From NCBI RefSeq assembly GCF_002929355.1, contig NZ_PJIR01000002.1, forward strand, positions 186,001 through 250,000: a stretch of 64,000 bases of DNA, read 5' to 3'. Source of the DNA: Arthrobacter sp. B0490 (GTDB lineage: Bacteria; Actinomycetota; Actinomycetes; Actinomycetales; Micrococcaceae). Both the position numbers and the translations under genes were made by a program. This document shows positions 39,428 through 50,201 of the stretch, piece by piece (position 1 is the stretch's first letter; the number at the start of each line of letters is the position of its first letter). The notes under the pieces were generated by a model. It did no database searches. It saw only the letters and a list, made by a program, of their open reading frames with translations, and was not told the DNA's origin.

Positions 39428-40687
39428 TCACGACCTCCTGCGTCGGCGCACGAGGACGGCCGCGCGCACAAGAACTCCTCCGGCGAGCACCGCGACCATC
39501 GTGAGGACCGACGTCGCCGGGAGGGTGAAGGCCAGGACGAGGCAGGCCGCGGCGCCGACGGCGTTCAGCCAGCGCGGTGCGTACCACTGCCGTTCGGTGA
39601 GGGAGAACGCCGCGGCGTTCGCGATCGCGTAGTAGACCAGCACGCTGAAGCTGGAGAAGCCGACGACGGTCAGCACGTCCGTGGCGATCAGGAGGACTAC
39701 GACGACGACGGCCGAGACGATGTCCGCGACCCACGGCACGGCGTAGCGGACGGAGACGCGGGCCAGCGCCGGCGGGAGGTCGCTGCCCCGCGCCATGGCG
39801 AGGCTCGTGCGGCCGACCCCTGCGATGAGGGCGAGCAGTGCGCCGAGACTCGCCAGCGCTGCGGCGGCGGTGACGACGGCGCCCAGGACACCGTCCACCC
39901 GTGGCGGCGCCGCGGCCTCGACGACCTGCCGCAGCGGGGCGGTCGTCGCGGCGAGCCCGGCGGGCCCGAGGGCGTGCAGGAGGGACAGCGCCAGCAGCAC
40001 GTACAGCACCAGGGTGAAGCCGAGCGCGCCGAGGATCGCCGCGGGGATGGTGCGTCGGGGCTCCCGTACCTCCTCGCCCATGGTCGCGATCCGGGCGTAT
40101 CCCGCGAAGGCGAAGAACAGCAGCGCCGCGGCCTGCAGGACGCCCCCGGCGCTCCCCGGGCCGCCGCCGGCCGCCTCGGGTGCTGCGGGGGAGGCGAACC
40201 CGACGACGACGACGAAGGCGAGGACGGGCACCACGAGCGCGACGATCACGCGGGTCGCCAGCGCCGTGCGGGTCACGCCGAGGAGGTTCACCATCGTCAG
40301 GGCGACGACGGCGGCCACCGCGGCGGGCTTCTCGGCGCCGGGCGCCGCATAGAACCCGAACGTGAGCGCCATCGCGGCGCACGAGGCGAGCTTGCCCGTG
40401 ACGAAGCCCCATCCGGCGAGGAATCCCGCCCAGTCGCCCAACTGCTTCCGCCCGTACACGTACGTCCCGCCGCTGGAGGGGTAGCGGACGGCGAGGGACG
40501 CCGTCGCGGAGGCGTTGCAGTAAGCGACGAACCCCGCGATCCCGACGGCGAGCGGCAGGAGACCCCCGGCGGCGGCGGCGGCGGGCGCGAAGACGACGAA
40601 GGCACCGGCCCCGATCATGGCGCCGACGCCCACCGTCGTGGCATCGACGCCGCCCATGGCGCGGCGGAGTCCGGGCTGCTCGGACAT
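39428..40687 (-). CDS. APC family amino-acid permease
   Basis: Inner-membrane transporter of 419 residues with about 12 hydrophobic helices. TM1 has the unwound motif VGVGAMIGAGAFVVF, and YPSSGGTYVYGRKQLGDWAGFLAGWGF and FAFAGYARIATMGEEVREPRRT follow, typical of APC amino acid/polyamine transporters. The substrate cannot be assigned. GAGGAGG lies before the ATG. It stands alone between hisS and aspS; the tail ends RRRRRS. Confidence 0.88.
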   Translation of the reverse strand: MSEQPGLRRAMGGVDATTVGVGAMIGAGAFVVFAPAAAAAGGLLPLAVGIAGFVAYCNASATASLAVRYPSSGGTYVYGRKQLGDWAGFLAGWGFVTGKLASCAAMALTFGFYAAPGAEKPAAVAAVVALTMVNLLGVTRTALATRVIVALVVPVLAFVVVVGFASPAAPEAAGGGPGSAGGVLQAAALLFFAFAGYARIATMGEEVREPRRTIPAAILGALGFTLVLYVLLALSLLHALGPAGLAATTAPLRQVVEAAAPPRVDGVLGAVVTAAAALASLGALLALIAGVGRTSLAMARGSDLPPALARVSVRYAVPWVADIVSAVVVVVLLIATDVLTVVGFSSFSVLVYYAIANAAAFSLTERQWYAPRWLNAVGAAACLVLAFTLPATSVLTMVAVLAGGVLVRAAVLVRRRRRS

Positions 40688-40850
40688 GGTCCTCCTCGGG
40701 TCGGGCGCTGGATGATCGGCGGTGGAGGACGGGTCCTGGCTGTCGGGGCGGCTGAACCGGGACCGGTAAGGTTGGTCGGGCTTGAACCAACTCTAGGCAG
40801 GCGCTCCCGAAGCCTGCGATTCATCTGACACATTTGTGGGAAGGAATGCT

Positions 40851-42665
40851 GTGCTCCGCACGCATGAACTCGGCTCCCTCCGGCCCGAGCACGTAGGACA
40901 AACGGTCACCCTGGCAGGCTGGGTCGCCCGCCGCCGCGACCACGGCGGTGTGGCGTTCCTCGACCTGCGCGACGCGTCCGGCGTCGCCCAGGTGGTGGTC
41001 CGCGAGGAGGACGTGTTCTCCAGCCTGCGCAACGAGTACGTCCTGCAGATCGTCGGCACGGTGCACCAGCGCCCCGAGGGCAACGAGAACCCCGCCCTGT
41101 CCACGGGTGCGATCGAGGTCATCGCGGACACCGTCACGATCCTCAACACCTCGGACCCCCTGCCGTTCCAGATCGACGAGCACGTCGAGGTGGGCGAGGA
41201 GGCGCGTCTGCGCCACCGCTACCTCGACCTCCGGCGGCCCGGTCCCCAGGCCAACCTTCGCCTGCGCTCCGAGGCGAGCCGGGTCGCACGCGAGCTGCTC
41301 CACGCGGACGGCTTCGTGGAGATCGAGACGCCCACCCTGACCCGATCCACTCCCGAGGGCGCGCGCGACTTCCTGGTGCCGGCACGCCTCGCACCGGGCT
41401 CCTGGTACGCCCTCCCGCAGTCACCGCAGCTCTTCAAGCAGCTCCTGCAGGTCGGCGGGTTCGAGAAGTACTACCAGCTCGCCCGCTGCTACCGCGACGA
41501 GGACTTCCGCGCCGACCGCCAGCCCGAATTCACGCAGCTCGACATCGAGGCGAGCTTCGTCGAGGAGGACGACATCATCGCCCTCGGCGAGCAGCTCGTC
41601 TCCGCCCTGTGGAAGCTCATCGACGTCGAGATCCCCCTCCCCATCCGCCGCATGACCTACGCCGACGCCATGGCCAGGTACGGCTCGGACAAGCCCGACC
41701 TCCGCTTCGGGCTCGAGCTGACCGAGCTGACGGACTTCTTCAAGGACACCGGGTTCGGCGTCTTCAAGGCGCCCTACGTCGGTGCCGTCGTCATGCCGGG
41801 CGGTGCCTCGCAGCCGCGTCGTCAGCTGGACGCCTGGCAGGAATGGGCGAAGCAGCGCGGCGCGAAGGGCCTCGCCTACGTCCTGATCGACGACGACGGC
41901 AGTCTGCGCGGACCGGTCGCCAAGAACCTCACCGACGCCGAGCGGGAGGGCCTCGCAGCCGCGACCGGCGCCAACCCCGGCGACTGCATCTTCTTCGGCG
42001 CCGGTGACCGCACGTCGTCGCGCGCCATCCTCGGTGCCGCGCGCGTCGAGATCGGACGACGCACGGGACTCATCAAGGAGGGCGACTGGGCGTTCGTCTG
42101 GGTGGTCGACGCCCCCATGTTCGAGCCCGCGTCCGCGGCGGTCGCCGCCGGGGACGTCGCCGTCGGAGGAGGGGCCTGGACGGCCGTCCATCACGCCTTC
42201 ACGTCCCCGAAGCCCGAGTTCCTCGACACCTTCGACACGGATCCCGAGAACGCCCTGGCCTACGCGTACGACATCGTCTGCAACGGCAACGAGCTCGGCG
42301 GCGGGTCCATCCGGATCCACCGCCGCGACGTCCAGGAGCGCGTGTTCGCCGTCATGGGCCTCGGCGCCGAGGAGGCGCAGGAGAAGTTCGGTTTCCTCCT
42401 CGAGGGCTTCAAGTACGGCGCGCCTCCCCATGGCGGGATCGCGCTCGGCTGGGACCGCGTGGTCTCCCTGCTCGCGGGCACCGACTCCATCCGGGACGTC
42501 ATCGCCTTCCCGAAGTCCGGTGGCGGTTTCGACCCGCTGACGGCCGCGCCGGCGCCCATCACGGCCCAGCAGCGCAAGGAGGCCGGCGTCGACGCGAAGC
42601 CGAGGACCGACGCGAAGGCAGAAGCGAAGACCGACCCGAAGTCCGGGCCCATGACCGGGGCCTGA
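40851..42665 (+). CDS. aspS: Aspartate--tRNA ligase
   Basis: Class II synthetase of 604 residues, bacterial type. In order: OB-fold anticodon domain ([21 protein letters not shown]...), motif 2 ([23 protein letters not shown]), the bacterial GAD insert (about 290-420), and motif 3 ([14 protein letters not shown]). The last 30 residues are a Lys/Ala/Asp repeat tail ([16 protein letters not shown]). GTG 40851 is chosen because the family begins at (M)LRTHELG and AAGGAA lies five bases ahead. Whether it also charges tRNA-Asn cannot be decided here. Confidence 0.95.
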   Translation: MLRTHELGSLRPEHVGQTVTLAGWVARRRDHGGVAFLDLRDASGVAQVVVREEDVFSSLRNEYVLQIVGTVHQRPEGNENPALSTGAIEVIADTVTILNTSDPLPFQIDEHVEVGEEARLRHRYLDLRRPGPQANLRLRSEASRVARELLHADGFVEIETPTLTRSTPEGARDFLVPARLAPGSWYALPQSPQLFKQLLQVGGFEKYYQLARCYRDEDFRADRQPEFTQLDIEASFVEEDDIIALGEQLVSALWKLIDVEIPLPIRRMTYADAMARYGSDKPDLRFGLELTELTDFFKDTGFGVFKAPYVGAVVMPGGASQPRRQLDAWQEWAKQRGAKGLAYVLIDDDGSLRGPVAKNLTDAEREGLAAATGANPGDCIFFGAGDRTSSRAILGAARVEIGRRTGLIKEGDWAFVWVVDAPMFEPASAAVAAGDVAVGGGAWTAVHHAFTSPKPEFLDTFDTDPENALAYAYDIVCNGNELGGGSIRIHRRDVQERVFAVMGLGAEEAQEKFGFLLEGFKYGAPPHGGIALGWDRVVSLLAGTDSIRDVIAFPKSGGGFDPLTAAPAPITAQQRKEAGVDAKPRTDAKAEAKTDPKSGPMTGA

Positions 42666-42698
42666 CCGGTACGCCGGAGTCTCCGGCACGCACTGAGG

Positions 42699-42726
42699 AG
42701 GACGGGGCACCCGGGTGCCCCGTCCT
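42699..42726 (+). terminator. aspS terminator
   Basis: Perfect 28-bp palindrome with 14-nt arms (aggacggggcaccc / complement), 34 nt after the stop, followed by a short pyrimidine run. Confidence 0.75.
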
Positions 42727-42816
42727 TCGCATCGGGGTCCCGGGCTGATCGCTGTCGGACGAATTGTGACGGTTCATCCGCGGGCGCGGCCGCTCTGTGA
42801 AATACTCGGCGGAGTA

Positions 42817-42957
42817 TGTGCTCCGGGGTCGGTGTAAGTCCGAACCGGCGGTTATAGTCCGCGACCCGTCCACGAGCTGCGCACCCGCGCGATGAGTGGA
42901 CGGTTGAGCCGGTGGAATTCCGGGACCGACAGTCAAAGTCTGGATGGGAGAAGCACA
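42817..42957 (+). ncRNA. FMN riboswitch (RFN element)
   Basis: The RFN core is complete: ggggtcggtgtaagtccga and accggcggttatagtccgcg, a variable arm, then gttgagccggtggaattccg and accgacagtcaaagtctgga. P1 is closed by tgtgct (42817-42822) and agcaca (42952-42957). It would sense FMN and shut down the downstream transporter and riboflavin genes. Confidence 0.96.
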
Positions 42958-42998
42958 CACGGCAGGGACTCGCCGCTGCCCGGGAACGGGTGACGGTC

Positions 42999-43021
42999 CT
43001 GTCGCGGCCTCGCCGCGACAG
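42999..43021 (+). terminator. Riboswitch expression-platform hairpin
   Basis: 9-bp perfect stem (ctgtcgcgg / complement), 5-nt loop, followed by the T/C-rich run tccctccttctgtc. It lies 41 nt after the aptamer and could be the FMN-dependent terminator. Confidence 0.65.
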
Positions 43022-43073
43022 CGTGTCCCTCCTTCTGTCATCCCCGGAGCCGTCGTATCGGCGAAGGATCGGC

Positions 43074-43757
43074 ATGGACTTTCTGCAGTGGCTCTTCGAA
43101 GCCCGCATCCCCGTAGGCAACGGCTCCCTCCTGCTCCGCGAGGTGGTGGGCAACATCTTCGGCCTGCTCAGCGCGTTCGGCGGCATGCGTCGTCGCGTCT
43201 GGGCGTGGCCCGTCGGCATCGTCGGCAACCTCCTGCTCCTCACGGTCTTCCTCGGTTCGCTCTTCGGTACGGCGAGCGCGGTGAACCTGCTGGGGCAGGC
43301 CGGGCGTCAGGTCATGTTCATCGCGGTCTCCGTCTACGGCTGGCGGCAGTGGCAGGCCAGCCGGAACCGCGGGGGACAGGCCGTCGTCCCGCAGTGGGCC
43401 GGCAACAGGGCGCGCCTCGGGATGGTCGCCTTCCTGCTCATCGGCACCCTCGCGCTGACACCGCTCTTCCGCATGCTCGGCTCCTACGAGCCCGTCTGGG
43501 CCGACGCCTGGACCTTCGTCGGGTCGCTGCTCGCCACCTACGGCATGGCCAAGGGCTGGGTGGAGTTCTGGCTCGTCTGGGTCGCCGTGGACGTCGTGGG
43601 CGTCCCGCTGCTGTTCAGCGCGGGCTACTACGCCAGCGCCTTCATGTACATCTTCTACGGCGGCTTCACGCTCGTCGGCTTCTTCGTGTGGGCGCGTGCC
43701 CAGCGGACGGCGAAGCCCGGCGTCGAGACGCTCCTCCCGGATCCGACCCTCCGGTGA
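43074..43757 (+). CDS. pnuX: PnuC-family riboflavin transporter
   Basis: Membrane protein of 227 residues with about seven TM helices in the PnuC/SWEET-like fold (NIFGLLSAFGGMRRRVWAWP, then FYGGFTLVGFFVWAR). PnuC proteins move nicotinamide riboside or thiamine. Members behind an FMN riboswitch, such as PnuX of Corynebacterium, take up riboflavin, and the riboswitch here supports that. ATG 43074 has GAAGGA five bases before it. The stop overlaps the ribD GTG (GTGA). Confidence 0.88.
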   Translation: MDFLQWLFEARIPVGNGSLLLREVVGNIFGLLSAFGGMRRRVWAWPVGIVGNLLLLTVFLGSLFGTASAVNLLGQAGRQVMFIAVSVYGWRQWQASRNRGGQAVVPQWAGNRARLGMVAFLLIGTLALTPLFRMLGSYEPVWADAWTFVGSLLATYGMAKGWVEFWLVWVAVDVVGVPLLFSAGYYASAFMYIFYGGFTLVGFFVWARAQRTAKPGVETLLPDPTLR

Positions 43758-44893
43758 GGACCACGGCGCACGGAATCGAAGGGGTCACGCCGGCGGAGTC
43801 GGCAGCGCTGCTGCGTGCCCTCGACCTCGCCGCGTGCGGCGTGCGGGGCGCCAACCCCCTTGTGGGCGCCGTCCTGCTCGCCCCCGACGGCGCCGTCCTC
43901 GGCGAGGGCCACCACCGGGGAGCAGGCACGCCGCACGCCGAACCAGCCGCCCTCGCCGACGCCCGGGAGCGCGGCAACGACCCGCGGGGCGCCACCATGG
44001 TGGTGACCCTCGAGCCGTGCGACCACACCGGCCGGACCGGCCCGTGCAGCACGGCACTCCTCGAGGCCGGCGTCGCCCGCGTGGTGTACGCGGCCGACGA
44101 CGTCGATGCTGCCGCGGCGGGTGGCGGGCAGCGGCTGCGCGCCGAGGGCGTCGACTGCGTCGCGGGTCACGAGGCCGCCCGCGCCCGGGAGCTGAACGAG
44201 CGCTGGGCCGCTGCCACCTCCGCGCGGCGCCCCTTCGTCACGCTGAAGTCGGCGCAGTCCCTCGACGGCCGGGTGGCTGCCCCGGACGGCACCAGCCAGT
44301 GGATCACCGGCGCCGAGGCCCGCGCCGACGGCCACAGGCTCCGCGCCCTGGCCGACGCCGTCCTGGTCGGCACGGGCACCGTCCTCGCCGACGACCCGCA
44401 GCTGACCGCACGGCCGGGTACGGCACCGTCCGACGCCGCACCGACCGGCAGCGCACCGACCGGCGCAGCGCCCGTCGACTCGGCGCGGCCGGGCACCCCG
44501 GCGTCGGCGCGGAGTGCGGGTCTGCGCGTGGTCATGGGCCGCAGCGCCGTACCCGACGCCGCCGCGATCCGCGGCGAGGGGTTCCTCCACCTGCCGACGC
44601 GGGATGTGCACGAGGTCCTCGACGCGCTGTACACCCGGGGCGTCCGCCACCTCCTGGTGGAGGGAGGCCCCCGGATCGCCTCCGCCTTCCTCAGGGCCGG
44701 CGTGGTCGACGAACTGTTCAGCTACGTCGCCCCGCTGCTCCTCGGCAACGGCGCACCGGCGTTCCCCGGGCTCGGCGTCGAGACGCTCTCCGGCGCGACA
44801 CGGTGGGTGCCCGACGACGCCGGGGGCCCCGCCGTCGTCCGGCTCGGAGCCGACGTGCGGCTGCACCTGCGGCCCCCGTCCCTCGCCCCCTAG
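43754..44893 (+). CDS. ribD: Bifunctional riboflavin deaminase/reductase RibD
   Basis: 379-residue enzyme for steps 2 and 3 of riboflavin synthesis. The N-terminal zinc deaminase has GTPHAEPAAL and LEPCDHTGRTGPCSTAL (His, two Cys, Glu). The C-terminal reductase starts at RPFVTLKSAQSLDGRVA and includes DAVLVGTGTVLADDPQLT and HLLVEGGPRIASAFL. An Ala/Pro/Thr/Ser-rich insert with repeated GSAPTGAAP-like text (about 222-252) interrupts the reductase. GTG start, 4-nt overlap with pnuX. Confidence 0.95.
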   Translation: MRTTAHGIEGVTPAESAALLRALDLAACGVRGANPLVGAVLLAPDGAVLGEGHHRGAGTPHAEPAALADARERGNDPRGATMVVTLEPCDHTGRTGPCSTALLEAGVARVVYAADDVDAAAAGGGQRLRAEGVDCVAGHEAARARELNERWAAATSARRPFVTLKSAQSLDGRVAAPDGTSQWITGAEARADGHRLRALADAVLVGTGTVLADDPQLTARPGTAPSDAAPTGSAPTGAAPVDSARPGTPASARSAGLRVVMGRSAVPDAAAIRGEGFLHLPTRDVHEVLDALYTRGVRHLLVEGGPRIASAFLRAGVVDELFSYVAPLLLGNGAPAFPGLGVETLSGATRWVPDDAGGPAVVRLGADVRLHLRPPSLAP

Positions 44894-44957
44894 CGGTACG
44901 TGGCCTCCCGCCCACGCTCCGGCTCTCCTCCCGCCTCCCCACCCGAAGGAAGTACCA

Positions 44958-46818
<1,861 letters not shown>

Positions 46819-46944
46819 CCCGATGCCCGGGTCCGGCGGTCGGAACGCGCGTCGCGTGCCCGATCCGCCCGACGACGGCCGGAGGCAGTCGGAGGCGTCC
46901 GTCACACGACGGCCGCCGCGGGACGGGGCGGCCCGGCGAGCCGA

Positions 46945-46956
46945 TAGCCTAGGGAG
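46945..46956 (+). promoter_or_regulatory. hisE -10 box, leaderless type
   Basis: TAGCCT at 46945-46950 ends 6 nt before the hisE GTG. The AGGGAG between them touches the start codon and is too close to act as a ribosome site. Confidence 0.5.
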
Positions 46957-47220
46957 GTGAAAACCTTTGAATCCCTGTTCGAGGAACTCAGCGCGAAGGC
47001 CGCCGACCGCCCGGCCGGCTCCCGGACCGTCGCCGAGCTCGACTCCGGCGTGCACGGCATCGGCAAGAAGGTCGTCGAGGAGGCCGCCGAGGTCTGGATG
47101 GCCGCCGAGTACGAATCCACGGAGGACGCCGCCGAGGAGATCTCCCAGCTGCTCTACCACCTGCAGGTCCTCATGCTCGCGAAGGGGCTCACCCTGGAGG
47201 ACGTCTACAAGCATCTGTAG
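46957..47220 (+). CDS. hisE: Phosphoribosyl-ATP diphosphatase
   Basis: 87-residue all-helical pyrophosphohydrolase for step 2 of histidine synthesis (PR-ATP to PR-AMP). The metal-binding pattern is [18 protein letters not shown] followed by [15 protein letters not shown]. It is separate from hisI (49.8 kb), as usual in actinobacteria. GTG start, probably leaderless. hisG follows after 66 nt. Confidence 0.95.
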   Translation: MKTFESLFEELSAKAADRPAGSRTVAELDSGVHGIGKKVVEEAAEVWMAAEYESTEDAAEEISQLLYHLQVLMLAKGLTLEDVYKHL

Positions 47221-47286
47221 CCGCGCCGGCGCCACCCGCCCGCGGCCCCTGCTTGCCCTCTCCTCCTCCACCGAAGGATTCCTCCC

Positions 47287-48132
47287 ATGCTCCGTGTAGC
47301 AGTCCCCAACAAGGGCGCCCTGTCCGAGGCCGCGTCCGCCATGCTCGCCGAGGCCGGCTACCGCCAGCGCCGCGACCCCCGCGAGCTCGTGCTCGTCGAC
47401 CCCGAGAACGAGATCGAGTTCTTCTTCCTCCGCCCCCGCGACATCGCGGTGTACGTCGGCTCGGGCACGCTCGACGTCGGCATCACCGGCCGCGACCTCT
47501 TCCTCGACGCACAGGTCAACGCGGAGGAGCTTCTGCAGCTCGGCTTCGGCGCCTCCACCTTCCGGTTCGCCGGTCCCGTCGGGGACTTCTCCTCCGTGGA
47601 GCAGCTCGAGGGCCGCAGGCTCGCCACGAGCTACGAGGGACTCCTCAACGACTACCTCGCCGGGCGCGGCATCACCGCGTCCGTGGTCCGGCTCGACGGC
47701 GCCGTCGAATCCTCGGTGCGTCTCGGCGTCGCGGACGCGATCGCCGACGTCGTGGAGACCGGCAACACGTTGCGGGCCGCGGGCATGGAGATCTTCGGGG
47801 AGCCCATCCTGCAGAGCGAGGCCGTCCTCATCGGCCGGGCGGGTGCGGACGCACCGGCAGGGCTCGACGTCCTGCTGCGGCGCCTGCAGGGCGTCCTCGT
47901 GGCACGCCAGTACGTGATGATGGACTACGACATCCGCACCGACCTCGTGGACCGGGCCGCGGCCCTCACGCCCGGACTCGAGTCGCCGACCATCTCCCCG
48001 CTGCGCGACTCCGAGTGGGTCGCCGTCCGTGCGATGGTCAAGCGGAACCGGACCAACCGCATCATGGACGAGCTGTACGACCTCGGTGCGCGCGCCATCC
48101 TCGTCAGCACCATCCACGCCTGCCGGATCTAG
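47287..48132 (+). CDS. hisG: ATP phosphoribosyltransferase (long form)
   Basis: 281-residue first enzyme of histidine synthesis, joining ATP and PRPP; the C-terminal ACT-like domain allows feedback by histidine. Blocks [40 protein letters not shown], the PRPP-loop-like [18 protein letters not shown] and the C-terminal [21 protein letters not shown] are seen. Followed by hisF after 8 nt. Confidence 0.96.
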   Translation: MLRVAVPNKGALSEAASAMLAEAGYRQRRDPRELVLVDPENEIEFFFLRPRDIAVYVGSGTLDVGITGRDLFLDAQVNAEELLQLGFGASTFRFAGPVGDFSSVEQLEGRRLATSYEGLLNDYLAGRGITASVVRLDGAVESSVRLGVADAIADVVETGNTLRAAGMEIFGEPILQSEAVLIGRAGADAPAGLDVLLRRLQGVLVARQYVMMDYDIRTDLVDRAAALTPGLESPTISPLRDSEWVAVRAMVKRNRTNRIMDELYDLGARAILVSTIHACRI

Positions 48133-48140
48133 GGGCAGCC

Positions 48141-48911
48141 ATGACCGTCGCCATCCGCGTCATCCCCTGCCTCGACGTCGACGCCGGGCGCGTCGTGAAG
48201 GGCGTCAACTTCGAGGACCTGCGCGACGCCGGCGATCCGGTGGAGCTCGCCCACCGGTACGACCGCGCAGGAGCCGACGAACTGACGTTCCTCGATGTCA
48301 CCGCCTCCTCCGGCAACCGCGAGACGACCTTCGACGTCGTCGCACGGACCGCCGAAGAGGTCTTCATCCCCCTGACCGTGGGCGGGGGAGTCCGCGAGAT
48401 CTCCGACGTCGACCGCCTCCTGCGCCACGGTGCGGACAAGGCGTCCATCAACACGGCGGCCGTCGCACGCCCGTCCGTGATCGACGAGATCACGGCGCAC
48501 TTCGGAGCGCAGGTCCTCGTGCTCTCCCTCGACGCGCGCCGCACGCGGGACGGCAGCACGCCGTCGGGCTTCGAGGTGACGACCTACGGGGGCCGCAAGG
48601 GCACCGGCATCGACGCCGTCGCCTGGGCCAGGGAGGCCGCTGACCGGGGGGTGGGGGAGATCCTGCTCAACTCGATCGACGCCGACGGCACCAAGGAGGG
48701 CTTCGACCTCGAGCTCATCCGGGCGGTCCGGGCCGCCGTCGGCGTGCCGCTCATCGCTTCGGGTGGTGCCGGCAGGCCCGAGCACTTCCCGCCGGCGGTG
48801 CAGGCAGGAGCCGACGCCGTCCTCGCGGCCTCCGTCTTCCACTTCGGTCCGATGGACGCCATCGCCCGGGTCAAGGCGGCCATCCGCGAGGCGGGGTTCC
48901 CCGTCCGTTAG
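48141..48911 (+). CDS. hisF: Imidazole glycerol phosphate synthase cyclase subunit
   Basis: 256-residue TIM barrel that forms the imidazole ring with ammonia from HisH. The opening is [20 protein letters not shown] with catalytic Asp11-type residue, followed by [36 protein letters not shown] and [13 protein letters not shown]. hisH is not in the window, so the pathway genes are split over more than one locus. Confidence 0.96.
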   Translation: MTVAIRVIPCLDVDAGRVVKGVNFEDLRDAGDPVELAHRYDRAGADELTFLDVTASSGNRETTFDVVARTAEEVFIPLTVGGGVREISDVDRLLRHGADKASINTAAVARPSVIDEITAHFGAQVLVLSLDARRTRDGSTPSGFEVTTYGGRKGTGIDAVAWAREAADRGVGEILLNSIDADGTKEGFDLELIRAVRAAVGVPLIASGGAGRPEHFPPAVQAGADAVLAASVFHFGPMDAIARVKAAIREAGFPVR

Positions 48912-49030
48912 CGCGTCAGGGTGCATCCGGCGCGGCGGCCCAGACCCGGGGTGGGGTTCCCACGGCTCCGGGTACCCGGCGCGGCGTCCCGGACGCACAG
49001 GTGCTGGCGGGTGCTGACCCGTCCCGGACC

Positions 49031-49675
49031 TCAGAGGCCTACGTCGGCGCTCTCGAGCAGGGCGACGGCGTCCGGCTGACCCTCGAACGTGACCAGCGCC
49101 TGCTGCCGTCGCCCATGGGCGTGGAGCAGCAGTTCGCCCGGATCACCGACAATGGCCACCGACACCGGTGCGCGCTTGGCGACGTGCCTCGGCCCGTCCG
49201 GCCTCACCAGCACGACGCCGAGATCCACCGCCCGGTAGAGGATGGCCGCCCGTTTGACGAGTTCCTCCCACAGCGCGTCCGCGTAGTCCTCGTCGAGCGC
49301 CCTGGGCGCCCAGCGCGTCGTGGCACGGCGGACGTCCTCGGTGTGCACGAAGTACTCGATGAGGTTGGTGCTCGTGTCGATCGAACTGATACGCATGGGC
49401 GACAGTGCGGGAGGGCCGGCCGAGAAGCGGTTCACCAGGGCCTCGTACCCCGCCGGGGACGCAGCGCGCTCGGCCGTCTCCCCGATGGCGCGCTCCGTGA
49501 CGGGAGCCAGCCTCCGGATGACCATCCCGAGACTGAACACGGGCTTGTGCTCCCGCAGGTACAGGTGCGCGGCCAGGTCGCGCGTCCGCCACCCTTCGCA
49601 CAGGGTGGGGGCGTCGGGGCCGGCTGCCAGAAGCGTCTCGGCCAGGACCTCGCGGGACGGGGTTACGAAGTGCAT
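49031..49675 (-). CDS. TIGR03085-type metal-binding protein (DinB/MDMPI superfamily)
   Basis: 214-residue protein. The N-terminus PDAPTLCEGWRTRDLAAHLYLREHK holds the W-x3-D-x3-H-(L/I) pattern of mycothiol-dependent maleylpyruvate isomerase-like proteins, and TSTNLIEYFVHTEDVRRATTRW follows with further metal-binding His. Possibly mycothiol- or metal-dependent; the reaction is unknown. ATG 49675 has TATTTT eight bases ahead (minus strand, 49684-49689) and no ribosome site, so it may be leaderless. Divergent from hisI. Confidence 0.82.
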   Translation of the reverse strand: MHFVTPSREVLAETLLAAGPDAPTLCEGWRTRDLAAHLYLREHKPVFSLGMVIRRLAPVTERAIGETAERAASPAGYEALVNRFSAGPPALSPMRISSIDTSTNLIEYFVHTEDVRRATTRWAPRALDEDYADALWEELVKRAAILYRAVDLGVVLVRPDGPRHVAKRAPVSVAIVGDPGELLLHAHGRRQQALVTFEGQPDAVALLESADVGL

Positions 49676-49683
49676 CACAGCTG

Positions 49684-49756
49684 AAAATAGCACGCCGCAC
49701 CTCCGCGGGGGCAGGTGCGGGGGCGCATCCCGGGGACCGCACTAGAATCAGGGGTG
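49684..49756. promoter_or_regulatory. Divergent leaderless-type promoters
   Basis: On the minus strand TATTTT (49684-49689) ends 8 nt before ATG 49675. On the plus strand TAGAAT (49743-49748) ends 8 nt before the hisI ATG 49757. Both starts lack a ribosome site. Confidence 0.5.
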
Positions 49757-50197
49757 ATGCCTCCCTCCACTCCTTCCCCGTCCTCGTCCGGAACGTCCCC
49801 CGCGGGGCCACCCGACGAGGAGCGCCCGGCCCTCGATCCGGCCATCGCCGAAGCCCTCAAGAAGGACGACGCCGGCCTCGTCGCCGCCGTCGTGCAGCAG
49901 TACGACACGCTCGAGGTGCTCATGCTCGGCTGGATGGACGAGGAGGCCCTCCGGCGCACCCTGACGAGCGGCCGCGTGACCTTCTACTCGCGTTCCCGCG
50001 CCGAGTACTGGCGCAAGGGCGACACCTCCGGCCACCGCCAGTGGGTGAAGGGCGTGGCCCTCGACTGCGACGGCGATGCCCTGCTGGTCACCGTCGACCA
50101 GGAAGGCGCCGCGTGCCACACCGGCACCAGAACCTGTTTCGACGGGCGCGCGCTCCCCGCCGCGACCGCCGACCGTCCCGAACCCGAAGGATCCTGA
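49757..50197 (+). CDS. hisI: Phosphoribosyl-AMP cyclohydrolase
   Basis: 146-residue zinc enzyme opening the adenine ring at step 3 of histidine synthesis. Motifs [38 protein letters not shown] and the metal ligands [11 protein letters not shown] and [12 protein letters not shown] (three Cys) are complete. A Ser/Pro-rich tail of about 35 residues precedes the domain. trpE begins 4 nt after the stop, so hisI leads a mixed his-trp operon. Confidence 0.95.
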   Translation: MPPSTPSPSSSGTSPAGPPDEERPALDPAIAEALKKDDAGLVAAVVQQYDTLEVLMLGWMDEEALRRTLTSGRVTFYSRSRAEYWRKGDTSGHRQWVKGVALDCDGDALLVTVDQEGAACHTGTRTCFDGRALPAATADRPEPEGS

Positions 50198-50201
50198 CCC
50201 C

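Noticed and set aside
50198..50201. Trp attenuator ahead of trpE
   Set aside because: hisI ends 4 nt before trpE, so there is no room for a leader peptide with Trp codons or alternative hairpins.
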